A DNA stretch of 64,000 nucleotides from Protonemura montana (Eukaryota > Arthropoda > Insecta > Plecoptera > Nemouridae), in assembly GCA_947568835.1 (NCBI GenBank), contig OX387603.1:29226651-29290650 (forward strand). Direction: 5' to 3'. A program made the position numbers and the translations under genes. The notes beneath the pieces were generated by a model. It did not search any database. It saw only the letters and a list, made by a program, of their open reading frames with translations, and was not told where the DNA came from. Below, piece by piece: positions 36,481 through 49,509 of the stretch (its first letter is position 1; each line of letters begins with the position of its first letter).

Positions 36481-37548
36481 GCTCCAGACACTCTGCCTTG
36501 CTTCCCGGACGCTCCAGACACTCTGCCTCGCAAGCCGGGCGCTCCAGACACTCTGCCTCGCTAGCCAGTCGCTCCAGACGCTCTGCATAGCTACCAAGAC
36601 GCTTCAGACACGCTGACTCTTAAGCCAGGCACTCCAGACTCTCTGCCTCGCTAGCCAGACGCCCCAGACACTCTGCCTTGCTTCCCAGATTCTCCAGACA
36701 CTCTGCCTCGCAGGCCAGACGCTCCAGACACTCTGCCTTAGTAGCCAGACGCTCCAGACACTCTGCTACGCTAGCTTCACTCTGCCTCGCTAGCCAGACG
36801 CTCCAAACACTCTGCCTCGCAAAACGGGTGATACAGACAATCTGCCTTGCTAGCCAGACGCTCCAGACACTCTGCCTTGCTAGCCTGACGCTCCAGACAC
36901 TCTGCCTCGCAAGCCGGGCGCTCCAGACACTCTGCCTCGCTAGCCAGACGCTCCAGACACTCTGCCTTAGTAGCCAGACCCTCCAGACACTCTGCCTCCG
37001 TAGTAACACGCTCCAGACCTTCAGCTTTGCTAGCTATGCGTTCTAGTCACTCTTTCTTGCTGGCCAGACGCTCCTTTCACTCTGCCTCGCTAGCCAGACG
37101 CTCCAGACACCCGCCTAGCTACCAAGACGCTCCAGAAACTCTGCCTTGCTACCCAGACGCTCCAGGCACTCTGCCATGCTGGCCAGTCGCTCCAGACACT
37201 CTGCCTCGCTAGCCAGTCGCTCCAGACGCTCTGCATAGCTACCAAGACGCTTCAGACACGCTGCCTCTTAAGCCAGGCACTCCAGACTCTCTGCCTCGCT
37301 AGCCAGACGCCCCAGACATTCTGCCTTGCTTCCCAGATTCTCCAGACACTCTGCCTCGCAGGCCAGACGCTCCAGACACTCTGCCTTAGTAGCCAGATGC
37401 TCAAGACACTCTGCTTCGCTAGCCAGACGCTCCAAACACTCTGCCTCGCAAGCCGGGTGCTCCAGACACTCTGCCTTGCTAGCCAGACGCTCCAGACACT
37501 CTGTCCCGCTACCCAGACGCTCCAGACACTCTGCCTCGCAAGCCGGGC
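36481..37548. repeat. Bridge plus partial HOR-A unit (boundary at 37006)
   Basis: HOR-A monomers 7-13 lead to a distinctive junction GCTACGCTAGCTTCACTC (~36771), a few monomers, and a fusion of monomer 33 to monomer 36 (CAGACCCTCCAGACACTCTG then CCTCCGTAG, ~36977). A HOR-A boundary follows at 37006 with monomers 1-18, before beta begins at ~37549. The same bridge recurs before 44486, 47993, 51505 and 57141. Confidence 0.8.
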
Positions 37549-39474
37549 ACTTCAGACTCTCTGCCTTGCTAGCCAGACACCCTAGACACTCTGCCTTGGT
37601 TCCCGGACGCTCCAGACACTCTGGCTCGCAAGCCGGGCACTCCAGAAACGTTGCCTCGCTACCAGCACGCTACAGACACTCTGCCCCTCAAGCCGGGCGC
37701 TCCAGACACTTTGCCACGCTAGTCAGGCGTTCCAGTAACTCTTCCTTGCTGGCCAGACGCTCCATACACTCTCCTTTAATAGCAAGACGCTCCAGACACT
37801 CTCCCTCGGTACCAAGACGCTCCAGACACGCTGCCTGGCAAGCCGGGCTCTCCAAACACTCTGCCTCGCAAGCCAGAAGCCCCAGACACTTTGCCTTGCT
37901 ACCCAGACGCTCCAGACAATCTGCCTCGCAAGCCAGACGCTCCAGACACTCTGCATAGCTATCAAGACGCTCCAGGCACTCTGCCATGCTGGCCAGTCGC
38001 TCCAGACACTCTGCCTCGCTAGCCAGACGCCCTAGACAATCTGTTCCGCTACCTAGACGCTCCAGACACTCTGCCTTAGTAGCCAGACGCTCCACACACT
38101 CTTCCTCGCTAGCCAGACGCTCCAGACGCTCTGCTTCGCTAGACAGACGCTCCAGAAACTTTGCCTCGCTAGCAGGACGCCGCAAACACTCTGCCTCGCT
38201 AGCCAGACGCTCCAGACACTGCCTCACTAGCCAGAAACTCCAGACACTCTGCCACGCTAGCCAGTCGCTCCAGACACTCTGCTTAGCTATCAAGACGCTC
38301 CAGACACACTGCCTTGCTTCCCGGACGCTCCAGACACTCTGGCTCGCAAGCCGGGCACTCCAGACACTCTGCCTCGCAGGCCTGGCGCTTCAGACACTCT
38401 GCCTAGCTACCAAGGCGTTCCAGGCACTCTGCCATGCTGGCCAGTCGCTCCAGACACTCTGCCTCGCTAGCCAGACGCCCTAGACACTCTGACCCGCTAC
38501 CCAGACGCTCCAGACACTCTGCCTCGCAAGCCGGGCGCTCCAGACACTCTGCCTCGCTAGCCAGTCGCTCCAGACGCTCTGCATAGCTACCAAGACGCTT
38601 CAGACACGCTGACTCTTAAGCCAGGCACTCCAGACTCTCTGCCTCGCTAGCCAGACGCCCCAGACACTCTGCCTTGCTTCCCAGATTCTCCAGACACTCT
38701 GCCTCGCAGGCCAGACTCTCCAGACACTCTGCCTTAGTAGCCAGACGCTCCAGACACTCTGCTACGCTAGCCAGACGCTCCAAACACTCTGCCTCGCAAG
38801 CCGGGTGCTCCAGACACTCTGCCTTGCTAGCCAGACGCTCCAGACACTCTGTCCCGCTACCCAGACGCTCCAGACACTCTGCCTCGCAAGCCGGGCCTAG
38901 CCAGACGCTCCAGACACTCTGCCTCGCAAGCCGGGCGCTCCAGACACTCTGCCTCGCTAGCCTGACGTTCCAGACACTCTGCTTCGCTAGCCAGACGCTC
39001 GAGAAACTTTGCCTCGCTAGCCAGACTCCTCAGACACTCTGCCTTGCTACCCAGTCGCTCCGGACACTCTGCCTTGCTTCCCAGATACTCCAGACACTCT
39101 GCCTCGCAAGCCAGACGCTTCAGACTCTCTGCATTAGCAGCCAGACGCCCCAGACACTTTGCCTTGCTACCCAGACGCTCCAGACAATCTGCCTCGCAAG
39201 CCGGGCACTCCAGACACTCTGCCTCGCACGCCGGGCGCTCCATACACACTGCTTAGCAAGCCAGAAGCCCCAGTCACTTTGCCTTGCTACCCAATCGCTC
39301 CAGACACTCTGCCTCGCTAGCCAGACGCTCCAGACATTCTGCATAGCTACCAAGACGCTTCAGACACGCTGCCTCTTAAACCAGGCACTCCAGGCTCTCT
39401 GCCTCGCTAGCGAGACGCCCCAGACACTCTGCCTTGCTTCCCAGATGCTCCAGACACTCTGCCTCGCAAGCCAG
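37549..39474. repeat. Beta copy 3, HOR-A fragment, gamma copy 3, alpha half
   Basis: Matches 32486-~34290 at an offset of 5,063 bp up to ~38910, then 5,033 bp after loss of one monomer. Markers: tttaa at 37775, 28-bp monomer at 38217, tacacac at 39243. After ~39300 it continues into the second half of alpha (CATTCTGCATAGC, GCTAGCGAGACG). Confidence 0.78.
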
Positions 39475-42368
39475 ACGCTCCAGACACTCTGCCTTAGTAG
39501 CCAGACGCTCCAGACACTCTGCCTTGCTAGCCAGACGCTCCAGACACTCTGTCCCGCTACCCAGACGCTCCAGACACTCTGCCTCGCAAGCCGGGCCTAG
39601 CCAGACGCTCCAGACACTCTGCCCCGCTACCCAGACGCTCCAGACACTCTGCCTCGCTAGCCAGACGTTCCAGACACTCTGCTTCGCTAGCCAGACGCTC
39701 GAGAAACTTTGCCTCGCTAGCCAGACTCCTCAGACACTCTGCCTTGCTACCCAGTCGCTCCGGACACTCTGCCTTGCTTCCCAGATACTCCAGACACTCT
39801 GCCTCGCAAGCCAGACGCTTCAGACTCTGCATTAGCAGCCAGACGCCCCAGACACTTTGCCTTGCTACCCAGACGCTCCAGACAATCTGCCTCGCAAGCC
39901 GGGCACTCCAGACACTCTGCCTCGCACGCCGGGCGCTCCATACACACTGCTTAGCAAGCCAGAAGCCCCAGTCACTTTGCCTTGCTACCCAGACGCTCCA
40001 GACAATCTGCCTCGCAAGCCAGACGCTCCAGTCACTCTGCCATGCTGGCCAATCGCTCCAGACACTCTGCCTCGCTAGCCAGACGCTCCAGACATTCTGC
40101 ATAGCTACCAAGACGCTTCAGACACGCTGCCTCTTAAACCAGGCACTCCAGGCTCTCTGCCTCGCTAGCGAGACGCCCCAGACAATCTGCCTTGCTTCCC
40201 AGATGCTCCAGACACTCTGCCTCGCAAGCCAGACGCTCCAGACACTCTGCCTTAGTAGCCAGACGCTCCAGACACTCTGCTTCGCTAGCCAGACGCTCCA
40301 GAAACTCTGCCTCGCAACCGGGCGCTTCAGACACTCTGCCTCGCAAGCCGGGCGCTCCAGACACTCTGCTTAGCAAGCAAGACGCTCCAGGCACTCTGCG
40401 ATGCTGGCCAGTCGCTCCAGACACTCTGCCTCGCTAGCCAGACGCACTAGACACTCTGCCCCGCTACCCAGACGCTCCAGACACTCTGCCTCGCTAGCCA
40501 GACGCTCCAGACACTCTGCCTTGCTAGCCAGAAGCTCCAGACATCTGCCACGCTAGCCAGTCGCTCCAGAAATAATGCCTAGCTACCAAGACGCTCTAGA
40601 CACGCTGCCTCGCAAGCCGGACACTTCAGACTCTCGGCCTCGCTAGCCAGACACCCTAGACAGTCTACCTTGCTCACCGGACGCTCCAGACACTCTGGCT
40701 GGCAAGCCGGGCACTCCAGACACTCTGCCTCGCAAGCCGGGCGCTCCAGACTCTCTGCTTAGCAAGCAAGACGCTCTAGGCACTCTGCCATGCTGGCCAG
40801 TCACTCCAGACACTCTGCCTCGCTAGCCAGACGCCCTAGACAGTCTGCCCCGGTACCCAGACGCTCCAGACACTCTGCCTCGCAAGCCGGGCGCTCCAGA
40901 CACTCTGCTTCGCTAGCTAGACGCTCCAGACACTCTGCCTTAGTAGCCAGACGCTCCAGACACTCTGCCTTGCTAGCCAGACGCTCCAGACACTCTGTCC
41001 CGCTACCCAGACGCTCCAGACACTCTGCCTCGCAAGCCGGGCCTAGCCAGACGCTCCAGACACTCTGCCCCGCTACCCAGACGCTCCAGACACTCTGCCT
41101 CGCTAGCCAGACGTTCCAGACACTCTGCTTCGCTAGCCAGACGCTCGAGAAACTTTGCCTCGCTAGCCAGACTCCTCAGACACTCTGCCTTGCTACCCAG
41201 TCGCTCCGGACACTCTGCCTTGCTTCCCAGATACTCCAGACACTCTGCCTCGCAAGCCAGACGCTTCAGACTCTCTGCATTAGCAGCCAGACGCCCCAGA
41301 CACTTTGCCTTGCTACCCAGACGCTCCAGACAATCTGCCTCGCAAGCCGGGCACTCCAGACACTCTGCCTCGTACGCCGGGCGCTCCATACACACTGCTT
41401 AGCAAGCCAGAAGCCCCAGTCACTTTGCCTTGCTACCCAGACGCTCCAGACAATCTGCCTCGCAAGCCAGACGCTCCAGTCACTCTGCCATGCTGGCCAA
41501 TCGCTCCAGACACTCTGCCTCGCTAGCCAGACGCTCCAGACATTCTGTATAGCTACCAAGACGCTTCAGACACGCTGCCTCTTAAACCAGGCACTCCAGG
41601 CTCTCTGCCTCGCTAGCGAGACGCCCCAGACACTCTGCCTTGCTTCCCAGATGCTCCAGACACTCTGCCTCGCAAGCCAGACGCTCCAGACACTCTGCCT
41701 TAGTAGCCAGACGCTCCAGACACTCTGCTTCGCTAGCCAGACGCTCCAGAAACTCTGCCTCGCAACCGGGCGCTTCAGACACTCTGCCTCGCAAGCCGGG
41801 CGCTCCAGACACTCTGCTTAGCAAGCAAGACGCTCCAGGCACTCTGCCATGCTGGCCAGTCGCTCCAGACACTCTGCCTCGCTAGCCAGACGCACTAGAC
41901 ACTCTGCCCCGCTACCCAGACGCTCCAGACACTCTGCCTCGCTAGCCAGACGCTCCAGACACTCTGCCTTGCTAGCCAGAAGCTCCAGACATCTGCCACG
42001 CTAGCCAGTCGCTCCAGAAATAATGCCTCGCTACCAAGACGCTCTAGACACGCTGCCTCGCAAGCCGGACACTTCAGACTCTCGGCCTCGCTAGCCAGAC
42101 ACCCTAGACAGTCTACCTTGCTCACCGGACGCTCCAGACACTCTGGCTGGCAAGCCGGGCACTCCAGACACTCTGCCTCGCAAGCCGGGCGCTCCAGACA
42201 CTCTGCTTAGCAAGCAAGACGCTCTAGGCACTCTGCCATGCTGGCCAGTCACTCCAGACACTCTGCCTCGCTAGCCAGACGCCCTAAACAGTCTGCCCCG
42301 GTACCCAGACGCTCCAGACACTCTGCCTCGCAAGCCGGGCGCTCCAAACACTCTGCTTCGCTAGCTAG
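39475..42368. repeat. Tandem duplication, two ~1,448-bp units
   Basis: Copy 1 (~39475-40920) and copy 2 (~40921-42368) are directly adjacent. Each runs HOR-A monomers 16-25, gamma (tacacac 39941 and 41389), second half of alpha, and delta (CTCTGGCTGGC ~40696 and ~42144). The offset is 1,448 bp over most of the unit and 1,446 bp at the left, because copy 1 has lost 2 bp near 39826 (AGACTCTGCATTAG versus AGACTCTCTGCATTAG). A third start continues for about 60 bp after 42369. Confidence 0.85.
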
Positions 42369-42550
42369 ACGCTCCAGACACTCTGCCTTAGTAGCCAGAC
42401 GCTCCAGACACTCTGCCTTGCTAGCCAGACGCTCCAGACACTCTGCTTCGCTAGCCAGACGCTCCAGAAACTTTGCCTTGCTAGCCAGACGCCTCAGACA
42501 CTCTGCCTTGCAAGCAAGACGCTCCAGGCACTCTGCCATGCTGGCCCAGT
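42369..42550. repeat. Junction between the 1,448-bp duplication and the compound array
   Basis: Starts like a third 1,448-bp unit, then shifts to monomers found near 34960-35040. It includes an extra CAAGCAAGACG monomer and a 1-bp insertion at CTGGCCCAGTCG (~42541). No unique sequence is present. Confidence 0.65.
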
Positions 42551-45500
42551 CGCTCCTGACACTCTGCCTCGCAAGCTGGGCTTTCCAGACTCTCTGCCTC
42601 GCTAGCCAGTCACTCCAAACACTCTTCCTTGCTAGCCAGTCGCTCCGGACACTCTGCTTAGCAAGCAAGACGCTCCAGGCACTCTGCCATGCTGGCCAGT
42701 CACTCCAGACACTCTGCCTCGCTAGCCAGAAACTCCAGACACTCTGCCACGCTAGCCAGTCGCTCCAGACGCTCTGCCAAGCTACCAAGACGCTCCAGAC
42801 ACGCTGCCTCGCAAGCCGGGCACTTCAGACTTTCTGCCTTGCTAGCCAGAAAACCTTAGACACTCTGCCTTGCTTCCCCGACGCTCCAGACACTCTGGCT
42901 CGCAAGCCGGGCACTCCAGACACTCTGCCTCTCAGGCCAGACGCTCCAGACACTCTGCATAGCTATCAAGACGCTCCAGGCACTCTGCCATGCTGGCCAG
43001 TCGCTCCAGACACTCTGCCTATCTAGCCAGACGCCCTAGACAATCTGTTCCGCTCCCCAGACGCTACAGACACTCTGCCTCTCAAGCCGGTCGCTCCAGA
43101 CACTCTACCTCGCTGGCCAGACGCTCCAGACACTCTGCTTCGCTAGCCAGACGCTCCAGAAACTTTGCCTCGCTACCAGGACGCTACAGACACTCTGCCC
43201 CTCAAGCCGGGCGCTCCAGACACTTTGCCACGCTAGTCAGGCATTCCAGTCACTCTTCCTTGCTGGCAAGACGCTCCATACACTCTCCTTTAATAGCAAG
43301 ACGCTTCAGACACTCTCCCTCGGTACCAAGACGCTCCAGACACGCTGCCTGGCAAGCCGGGCTCTCCAAACACTCTGCCTCGCTAGGCAGAAGCCTCAGA
43401 CACTTTGCCTTGCTCCCCAGATGCTCCAGACAATCTGCCTCGCAAGCCAGACGCTGCAGACACTCTGCATAGCTATCAAGACGCTCCAGGCACTCTGCCA
43501 TGCTGGCCAGTCGCTCCAGACACTCTGCCTCGCTAGCCAGACGCCCTAGACAATCTGTTCCGCTACCCAGACGCTCCAGACACTCTGCCTTAGTAGCCAG
43601 ACGCTCCACACACTCTTCCTCGCTAGCCAGACGCTCCAGACGCTCTGCTTCCCTAGACAGACGCTCCAGAAACTTTGCCTCGCTAGCAGGACGCCGCAAA
43701 CACTCTGCCTCGCTAGCCAGACGCTCCAGACACTGCCTCACTAGCCAGAAACTCCAGACACTCTGCCACGCTAGCCAGTCGCTCCAGACACTCTGCCTAG
43801 CTATCAAGACGCTCCAGACACTCTGCCTTGCTTCCCGGACGCTCCAGACACTCTGGCTCGCAAGCCGGGCACTCCAGACACTCTGCCTCGCAGGCCGGGC
43901 GCTTCAGACACTCTGCCTAGCTACCAAGGCGTTCCAGGCACTCTGCCATGCTGGCCAGTCGCTCCAGACACTCTGCCTCGCTAGCCAGACGCCCTAGACA
44001 CACTGACCCGCTACTTAGACGCTCCAGACACTCTGCCTCGCAAGCCGGGCGCTCCAGACACTCTGCCTCGCTAGCTAGTCGCTCCAGACGCTCTGCATAG
44101 CTACCAAGACGCTTCAGACACGCTGACTCTTAAGCCAGGCACTCCAGACTCTCTGCCTCGCTAGCCAGACGCCCCAGACACTCTGCCTTGCTGCCCAGAT
44201 TCTCCAGACACTCTGCCTTGCAGGCCAGACGCTCCAGACACTCTGCCTTAGTAGCCAGACGCTCCAGACACTCTGCTACGCTAGCTTCACTCTGCCTCGC
44301 TAGCCAGACGCTCCAAACACTCTGCCTCGCAAACCGGGTGCTACAGACAATCTGCCTTGCTAGCCAGACGCTCCAGACACTCTGCCTCGCAAGCCGGGCG
44401 CTCCAGACACTCTGCCTCGCTAGCCAGACGCTCCAGACACTCTGCCTTAGTAGCCAGACCCTCCAGACACTCTGCCTCCGTAGTAACACGCTCCAGACCT
44501 TCAGCTTTGCTAGCTATGCGTTCTAGTCACTCTTTCTTGCTGGCCAGACGCTCCTTTCACTCTGCCTCGCTAGCCAGACGCTCCAGACACCCGCCTAGCT
44601 ACCAAGACGCTCCAGAAACTCTGCCTTGCTGTCCAGACGCTCCAGGCACTCTGCCATGCTGGCCAGTCGCTCCAGACACTCTGCCTCGCTAGCCAGTCGC
44701 TCCAGACGCTCTGCATAGCTACCAAGACGCTTCAGACACGCTGCCTCTTAAGCCAGGCACTCCAGACTCTCTGCCTCGCTAGCCAGACGCCCCAGACACT
44801 CTGCCTTGCTTCCCAGATTCTCCAGACACTCTGCCTCGCAGGCCAAACGCTCCAGACACTCTGCCTTAGTAGCCAGATGCTCCAGACACTCTGCTTCGCT
44901 AGCCAGACGCTCCAAACACTCTGCCTCGCAAGCCGGGTGCTCCAGACACTCTGCCTTGCTAGCCAGACGCTCCAGACACTCTGTCCCGCTACCCAGACGC
45001 TCCAGACACTCTGCCTCGCAAGCCGGGCCTAGCCAGACGCTCCAGACACTCTGCGCCGCTACCCAAACGCTCCAGACACTCTGCCTCGCAAGCCGGGCGC
45101 TCCAGACACTCTGCCTCGCTAGCCAGACGTTCCAGACACTCTTCTTCGCTAGCCAGACGCTCGAGAAACTTTGCCTCGCTAGCCAGACGCCTCAGACACT
45201 CTGCCTTGCTACCCAGTCGCTCCTGACAATCTGCCTCGCAAGCCGGGCGCTCCAGACACTCTGCCTCGCTAGCCAGACGCTCCAGACACTCTGCCTTAGT
45301 AGCCAAATGCTCCAGACACTCTTTCTCGCTAGCCAGACGCTCCAGACACTCTGCCTCGCAAGCCGGGCGCTCCAGACACTCTGCCTCGCTAGCTAGACGC
45401 TCCAGACACTCTGCCTTAGTAGCCAGACCCTCCAGACACTCTTTCTCGCTAGCCAGACGCTCCAGACACTCTGCTTCGCGAGCCAGACGCCTCAGACACT

Positions 45501-45997
45501 CTGCCTTGCTACCCAGTCGCTCCGGACACTCTGCCCCCTGTTGTAACACGCTCCAGACCTTCACCTTTACTAGCTATGCGTTCTAGTCACTCTTTCTTGC
45601 TGGCCAGACGCTCCTTTCACTTTGCCTCGCTAGCCAGACGCTCCAGACACCCGCCTAGCTACCAAGACGCTCCAGAAACTCTGCCTTGCTACCCAGACGC
45701 TCCAGGCACTCTGCCATGCTGGCCAGTCGCTCCAGACACTCTGCCTCGCTAGCCAGTCGCTCCAGACGCTCTGCATAGCTACCAAGACGCTTCAGACACG
45801 CTGCCTCTTAAGCCAGGCACTCCAGACTCTCTGCCTCGCTAGCCAGACGCCCCAGACACTCTGCCTTGCTTCCCAGATTCTCCAGACATTCTGCCTCGCA
45901 GGCCAGACGCTCCAGACACTCTGCCTTAGTAGCCAGAAGCTCCAGACACTCTGCTTCGCTAGCCAGACGCTCCAAACACTCTGCCTCGCAAGCCGGG
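42551..45997. repeat. 3.45-kb compound HOR, copy 1
   Basis: Order: beta-prime block (tttaa 43289, 28-bp monomer 43731), HOR-A monomers 7-13, the GCTAGCTTCACTC bridge (~44283), a HOR-A unit from 44486 to 45545 (1,060 bp; the extra base is in CCCCCTGTTGTAACAC, ~45535), and the first part of another HOR-A unit (45546-45997) that breaks inside monomer 16 into the next beta-prime. The next copy lies exactly 3,447 bp downstream. Confidence 0.87.
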
Positions 45998-48900
45998 TGC
46001 TCCTGACACTCTGCCTCGCAAGCTGGGCTTTCCAGACTCTCTGCCTCGCTAGCTTGTCACTCCAAACACTCTTCCTTGCTAGCCAGTCGCTCCGGACACT
46101 CTGCTTAGCAAGCAAGACGCTCCAGGCACTCTGCCATGCTGGGCAGTCACTCCAGACACTCTGCCTCGCTAGCCAGAAACTCCAGACACTCTGCCACGCT
46201 AGCCAGTCGCTCCAGACACTCTGCCAAGCTACCAAGACGCTCCAGACACGCTGCCTCGCAAGCCGGGCACTTCAGACTTTCTGCCTTGCTAGCCAGAAAA
46301 CCTTAGACACTCTGCCTTGCTTCCCCGACGCTCCAGACACTCTGGCTCGCAAGCCGGGCACTCCAGACACTCTGCCTCTCAGGCCAGACGCTCCAGACAC
46401 TCTGCATAGCTATCAAGACGCTCCAGGCACTCTGCCATGCTGGCCAGTCGCTCCAGACACTCTGCCTCGCTAGCCAGACGCCCTAGACAATCTGTTCCGC
46501 TCCCCAGACGCTACAGACACTCTGCCTCTCAAGCCGGTCGCTCCAGACACTCTACCTCGCTGGCCAGACGCTCCAGACACTCTGCTTCGCTAGCCAGACG
46601 CTCCAGAAACTTTGCCTCGCTACCAGGACGCTACAGACACTCTGCCCCTCAAGCCGGGCGCTCCAGACACTTTGCCACGCTAGTCAGGCGTTCCAGTCAC
46701 TCTTCCTTGCTGGCAAGACGCTCCATACACTCTCCTTTAATAGCAAGACGCTTCAGACACTCTCCCTCGGTACCAAGACGCTCCAGACACGCTGCCTGGC
46801 AAGCCGGGCTCTCCAAACACTCTGCCTCGCTAGGCAGAAGCCCCAAACACTTTGCCTTGCTCCCCAGATGCTCCAGACAATCTGCCTCGCAAGCCAGACG
46901 CTGCAGACACTCTGCATAGCTATCAAGACGCTCCAGGCACTCTGCCATGCTGGCCAGTCGCTCCAGACACTCTGCCTCGCTAGCCAGACGCCCTAGACAA
47001 TCTGTTCCGCTACCCAGACGCTCCAGACACTCTGCCTTAGTAGCCAGACGCTCCACACACTCTTCCTCGCTAGCCAGACGCTCCAGACGCTCTGCTTCCC
47101 TAGACAGACGCTCCAGAAACTTTGCCTCGCTAGCAGGACGCCGCAAACACTCTGCCTCGCTAGCCAGACGCTCCAGACACTGCCTCACTAGCCAGAAACT
47201 CCAGACACTCTGCCACGCTAGCCAGTCGCTCCAGACACTCTGCCTAGCTATCAAGACGCTCCAGACACTCTGCCTTGCTTCCCGGACGCTCCAGACACTC
47301 TGGCTCGCAAGCCGGGCACTCCAGACACTCTGCCTCGCAGGCCGGGCGCTTCAGACACTCTGCCTAGCTACCAAGGCGTTCCAGGCACTCTGCCATGCTG
47401 GCCAGTCGCTCCAGACACTCTGCCTCGCTAGCCAGACGCCCTAGACACACTGACCCGCTACTTAGACGCTCCAGACACTCTGCCTCGCAAGCCGGGCGCT
47501 CCAGACACTCTGCCTCGCTAGCTAGTCGCTCCAGACGCTCTGCATAGCTACCAAGACGCTTCAGACACGCTGACTCTTAAGCCAGGCACTCCAGACTCTC
47601 TGCCTCGCTAGCCAGACGCCCCAGACACTCTGCCTTGCTGCCCAGATTCTCCAGACACTCTGCCTTGCAGGCCAGACGCTCCAGACACTCTGCCTTAGTA
47701 GCCAGACGCTCCAGACACTCTGCTACGCTAGCTTCACTCTGCCTCGCTAGCCAGACGCTCCAAACACTCTGCCTCGCAAACCGGGTGCTACAGACAATCT
47801 GCCTTGCTAGCCAGACGCTCCAGACACTCTGCCTCGCAAGCCGGGCGCTCCAGACACTCTGCCTTGCTAGCCAGACGCTCCAGATACTCTGCCTCGCAAG
47901 CCGGGCGCTCCAGACACTCTGCCTCGCTAGCCAGACGCTCCAGACACTCTGCCTTAGTAGCCAGACCCTCCAGACACTCTGCCTCCGTAGTAACACGCTC
48001 CAGACCTTCAGCTTTGCTAGCTATGCGTTCTAGTCACTCTTTCTTGCTGGCCAGACGCTCCTTTCACTCTGCCTCGCTAGCCAGACGCTCCAGACACCCG
48101 CCTAGCTACCAAGACGCTCCAGAAACTCTGCCTTGCTACCCAGACGCTCCAGGCACTCTGCCATGCTGGCCAGTCGCTCCAGACACTCTGCCTCGCTAGC
48201 CAGTCGCTCCAGACGCTCTGCATAGCTACCAAGACGCTTCAGACACGCTGCCTCTTAAGCCAGGCACTCCAGACTCTCTGCCTCGCTAGCCAGACGCCCC
48301 AGACACTCTGCCTTGCTTCCCAGATTCTCCAGACACTCTGCCTCGCAGGCCAGACGCTCCAGACACTCTGCCTCAGTAGCCAGATGCTCCAGACACTCTG
48401 CTTCGCTAGCCAGACGCTCCAAACACTCTGCCTCGCAAGCCGGGTGCTCCAGACACTCTGCCTTGCTAGCCAGACGCTCCAGACACTCTGTCCCGCTACC
48501 CAGACGCTCCAGACACTCTGCCTCGCAAGCCGGGCCTAGCCAGACGCTCCAGACACTCTGCGCCGCTACCCAAACGCTCCTGGCACTCTGCCTCGCAAGC
48601 CGGGCGCTCCAGACACTCTGCCTCGCTAGCCAGACGTTCCAGACACTCTGCTTCGCTAGCCAGACGCTCGAGAAACTTTGCCTCGCTAGCCAGACGCCTC
48701 AGACACTCTGCCTTGCTACCCAGTCGCTCCTGACAATCTGCCTCGCAAGCCGGGCGCTCCAGACACTCTGCCTCGCTAGCCAAACGCTCCAGACACTCTG
48801 CCTTAGTAGCCAAATGCTCCAGACACTCTTTCTCGCTAGCCAGACGCTCCAGACACTCTGCCTCGCAAGCCGGGCGCTCCAGACACTCTGCCTCGCTAGC

Positions 48901-49509
48901 TAGACGCTCCAGACACTCTGCCTTAGTAGCCAGACCCTCCAGACACTCTTTCTCGCTAGCCAGACGCTCCAGACACTCTGCTTCGCGAGCCAGACGCCTC
49001 AGACACTCTGCCTTGCTACCCAGTCGCTCCGGACACTCTGCCCCCTGTTGTAACACGCTCCAGACCTTCACCTTTACTAGCTATGCGTTCTAGTCACTCT
49101 TTCTTGCTGGCCAGACGCTCCTTTCACTCTGCCTCGCTAGCCAGACGCTCCAGACACCCGCCTAGCTACCAAGACGCTCCAGAAACTCTGCCTTGCTACC
49201 CAGACGCTCCAGGCACTCTGCCATGCTGGCCAGTCGCTCCAGACACTCTGCCTCGCTAGCCAGTCGCTCCAGACGCTCTGCGTCTGGTAGCTACCAAGAC
49301 GCTTCAGACACGCTGCCTCTTAAGCCAGGCACTCCAGACTCTCTGCCTCGCTAGCCAGACGCCCCAGACACTCTGCCTTGCTTCCCAGATTCTCCACACA
49401 TTCTGCCTCGCAGGCCAGACGCTCCAGACACTCTGCCTTAGTAGCCAGATGCTCCAGACACTCTGCTTCGCTAGCCAGACGCTCCAAACACTCTGCCTCG
49501 CAAGCCGGG
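45998..49509. repeat. 3.51-kb compound HOR, copy 2
   Basis: Same order as copy 1, with tttaa at 46736, the 28-bp monomer at 47178 and HOR-A boundaries at 47993 and 49053. It is 65 bp longer. Two extra monomers (60 bp) lie in the bridge near 47830-47890, and 5 bp are inserted at ~49281 (CTGCGTCTGGTAGC in place of CTGCATAGC). The extra base in CCCCCTGTTG (~49042) is shared with copy 1. Confidence 0.87.

Noticed and set aside
38674-39600. Long plus-strand open frames (up to about 360 codons, for example 38674-39600, 40790-41821, 55245-56339) as genes
   Set aside because: They consist only of 10-residue repeats from the 30-bp monomer, overlap open frames on the other strand, and change length between homologous blocks through non-triplet indels. 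I saw no domain or other coding signal.
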